Below are positions 63,294 to 64,000 of a DNA stretch of 64,000 bases, in pieces. The notes beneath the pieces are model-generated. The model made no database searches, had not been told where the DNA came from, and saw nothing but the letters and a program-made list of their open reading frames with translations. Position 1 is the stretch's first letter. Each line of letters starts with the position of its first letter. A program made the position numbers and the translations under genes. Source of the stretch: Algoriphagus sp. Y33 (GTDB lineage: Bacteria > Bacteroidota > Bacteroidia > Cytophagales > Cyclobacteriaceae); NCBI RefSeq assembly GCF_014838715.1, contig NZ_CP061947.1:558001-622000 (forward strand), in the 5' to 3' direction.

Positions 63294-63749
63294 TTAACCT
63301 CTTAACCCTTGACCTCCAATTTCTCTGTGCCTCAATCCCCATACTGCCACCCCCAGGCACACCAGATTGAACACCAGATGCTCTCCCCAGCCCAGACTAC
63401 TGAGCACCCCGCCACAGGAGCAGGGGACACGTTCCGTAAATCCCAGCCATACCAGCGCGACATAACCTGTAAAAAGGCTCAGCAATACCATGCTCAGCAG
63501 CAATCCAGTCTTTCGCCAGCCCGGGACCAGCAGAAGTACAGCCACGCCCAGTTCCACTACAGGCAATACATAGAGAAGTATCTCAGCCATTCCTATCGGG
63601 AATACTTGATTGTACATCGCCATCTGTGTCCCACTCCAATCATACACCTTACTCACTGCCGTATAGGTGAAGACTGCGGCCAGAAGCCAGGCGGCTCCTT
63701 CGGCCAGGACTGGGGTAAGTGTGTTGGGATAGGGGTTCATTTTATTCAT
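63294..63749 (-). CDS. MauE/DoxX-like redox membrane protein
   Basis: This is a 151-aa protein with four transmembrane helices (WLLAAVFTYTAVSKV, ILLYVLPVVELGVAVLLLV, LLLSMVLLSLFTGYVALVW, LVFNLVCLGVAVWGL) and the family motif VPCSCGGVLSSLGW with a CxC pair. MauE-like proteins pass electrons or disulfides across the inner membrane. I chose ATG 63749 over the TTG two codons upstream. The neighbours DUF6520 and TlpA fit a thiol-redox unit. Paired palindromes lie upstream. Confidence 0.88.
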   Translation of the reverse strand: MNKMNPYPNTLTPVLAEGAAWLLAAVFTYTAVSKVYDWSGTQMAMYNQVFPIGMAEILLYVLPVVELGVAVLLLVPGWRKTGLLLSMVLLSLFTGYVALVWLGFTERVPCSCGGVLSSLGWGEHLVFNLVCLGVAVWGLRHREIGGQGLRG

Positions 63750-63806
63750 GCTCAAGAGCGGTAATTGATGCTATTATAAAATTACTTCACCGCCGGCTAC
63801 CTGGCC

Positions 63807-63860
63807 TCCGACATATGTCGGAAATGTAAAATCGGGGTAAAATCTCCGACAAATGGCGGA
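63807..63860 (-). promoter_or_regulatory. Paired palindromic operator upstream of the MauE gene
   Basis: TCCGACATATGTCGGA (63807-63822) is a perfect 16-bp palindrome. TCCGACAAATGGCGGA (63845-63860) is an imperfect second copy exactly 38 bases away. They lie 58-111 bases upstream of the MauE start, in the position of an operator for a dimeric regulator. Confidence 0.65.
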
Positions 63861-64000
63861 TTTTTGGGCTGATTCCTTGATTTCTGCTATGATTTTTTTG
63901 ATTGTATGCCCTTACTAATTAGATTAATAGGTAGGATTTGCTGAGAGAAGGCCAGCATACTTGTGGTTTGGACTTTTTATCCTACACAAATTGATTGTTT

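Noticed and set aside
63309..63764. 151-codon plus-strand frame opposite the MauE gene
   Set aside because: The minus-strand frame has four clear transmembrane helices and the CSCGG motif; the plus frame is His/Gln-rich nonsense.

Overview
The window looks like a chromosomal segment of a Bacteroidota bacterium, most likely Cytophagales/Cyclobacteriaceae-like (the order is inference). The evidence is a TlpA-SusC-SusD outer-membrane module, a MauE/DUF6520 pair, a lipobox lipoprotein, TAnnTTTG-type -7 promoter boxes and generally AT-rich intergenic DNA. No tRNA, rRNA, CRISPR array or origin was recognised.

Layout. 1-780: 3' part of a beta-propeller protein. 1110-7589: an AraC-family regulator followed by a redox/detoxification set (quinone-reductase-like MDR, pirin, SRPBCC protein, NmrA-like protein, Old Yellow Enzyme, secreted esterase). 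Four of its transcription starts carry the same operator-promoter module with fixed geometry, so this is probably one AraC-controlled regulon. 7916-8940: a decayed IS3-family transposase. 9167-10454: two secreted or envelope proteins.

10.8-54.8 kb is an accessory and defence island. It holds PIN/ImmA/XRE genes with a divergent XRE-ImmA fusion, a ParE-like toxin-antitoxin pair with a short toxin, an MBL-fold cassette, a YcaO enzyme with a small upstream peptide gene, a RhuM-Fic gene with damaged partners, and a graveyard of gene fragments (23.3-25.2 kb). These are followed by a complete type I restriction-modification locus with three guest genes, an HNH/membrane pair, and a TcmP/three-Cys pair with an HNH-like third gene. 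Next come a WYL-like gene divergent from a YSDD reverse transcriptase with a structured leader (DRT-like), an ImmA gene behind a 38-bp palindrome, and a frameshifted HNH gene. The island ends with a three-gene operon encoding a 1475-aa nuclease-STAND NTPase, a GIY-YIG-like protein and a RES-like protein (47.0-53.1 kb), plus two small minus-strand genes. The three-gene operon is the best candidate for an undescribed antiphage system.

Many accessory cassettes are separated by a mosaic family of hairpin-rich non-coding repeats. One 240-bp direct repeat brackets the MBL cassette, which suggests that recombination between repeats swaps cassettes.

56.0-63.8 kb returns to envelope/nutrient genes: TlpA-like, SusC and SusD on the plus strand converge on DUF6520 and MauE-like genes on the minus strand through a bidirectional terminator.
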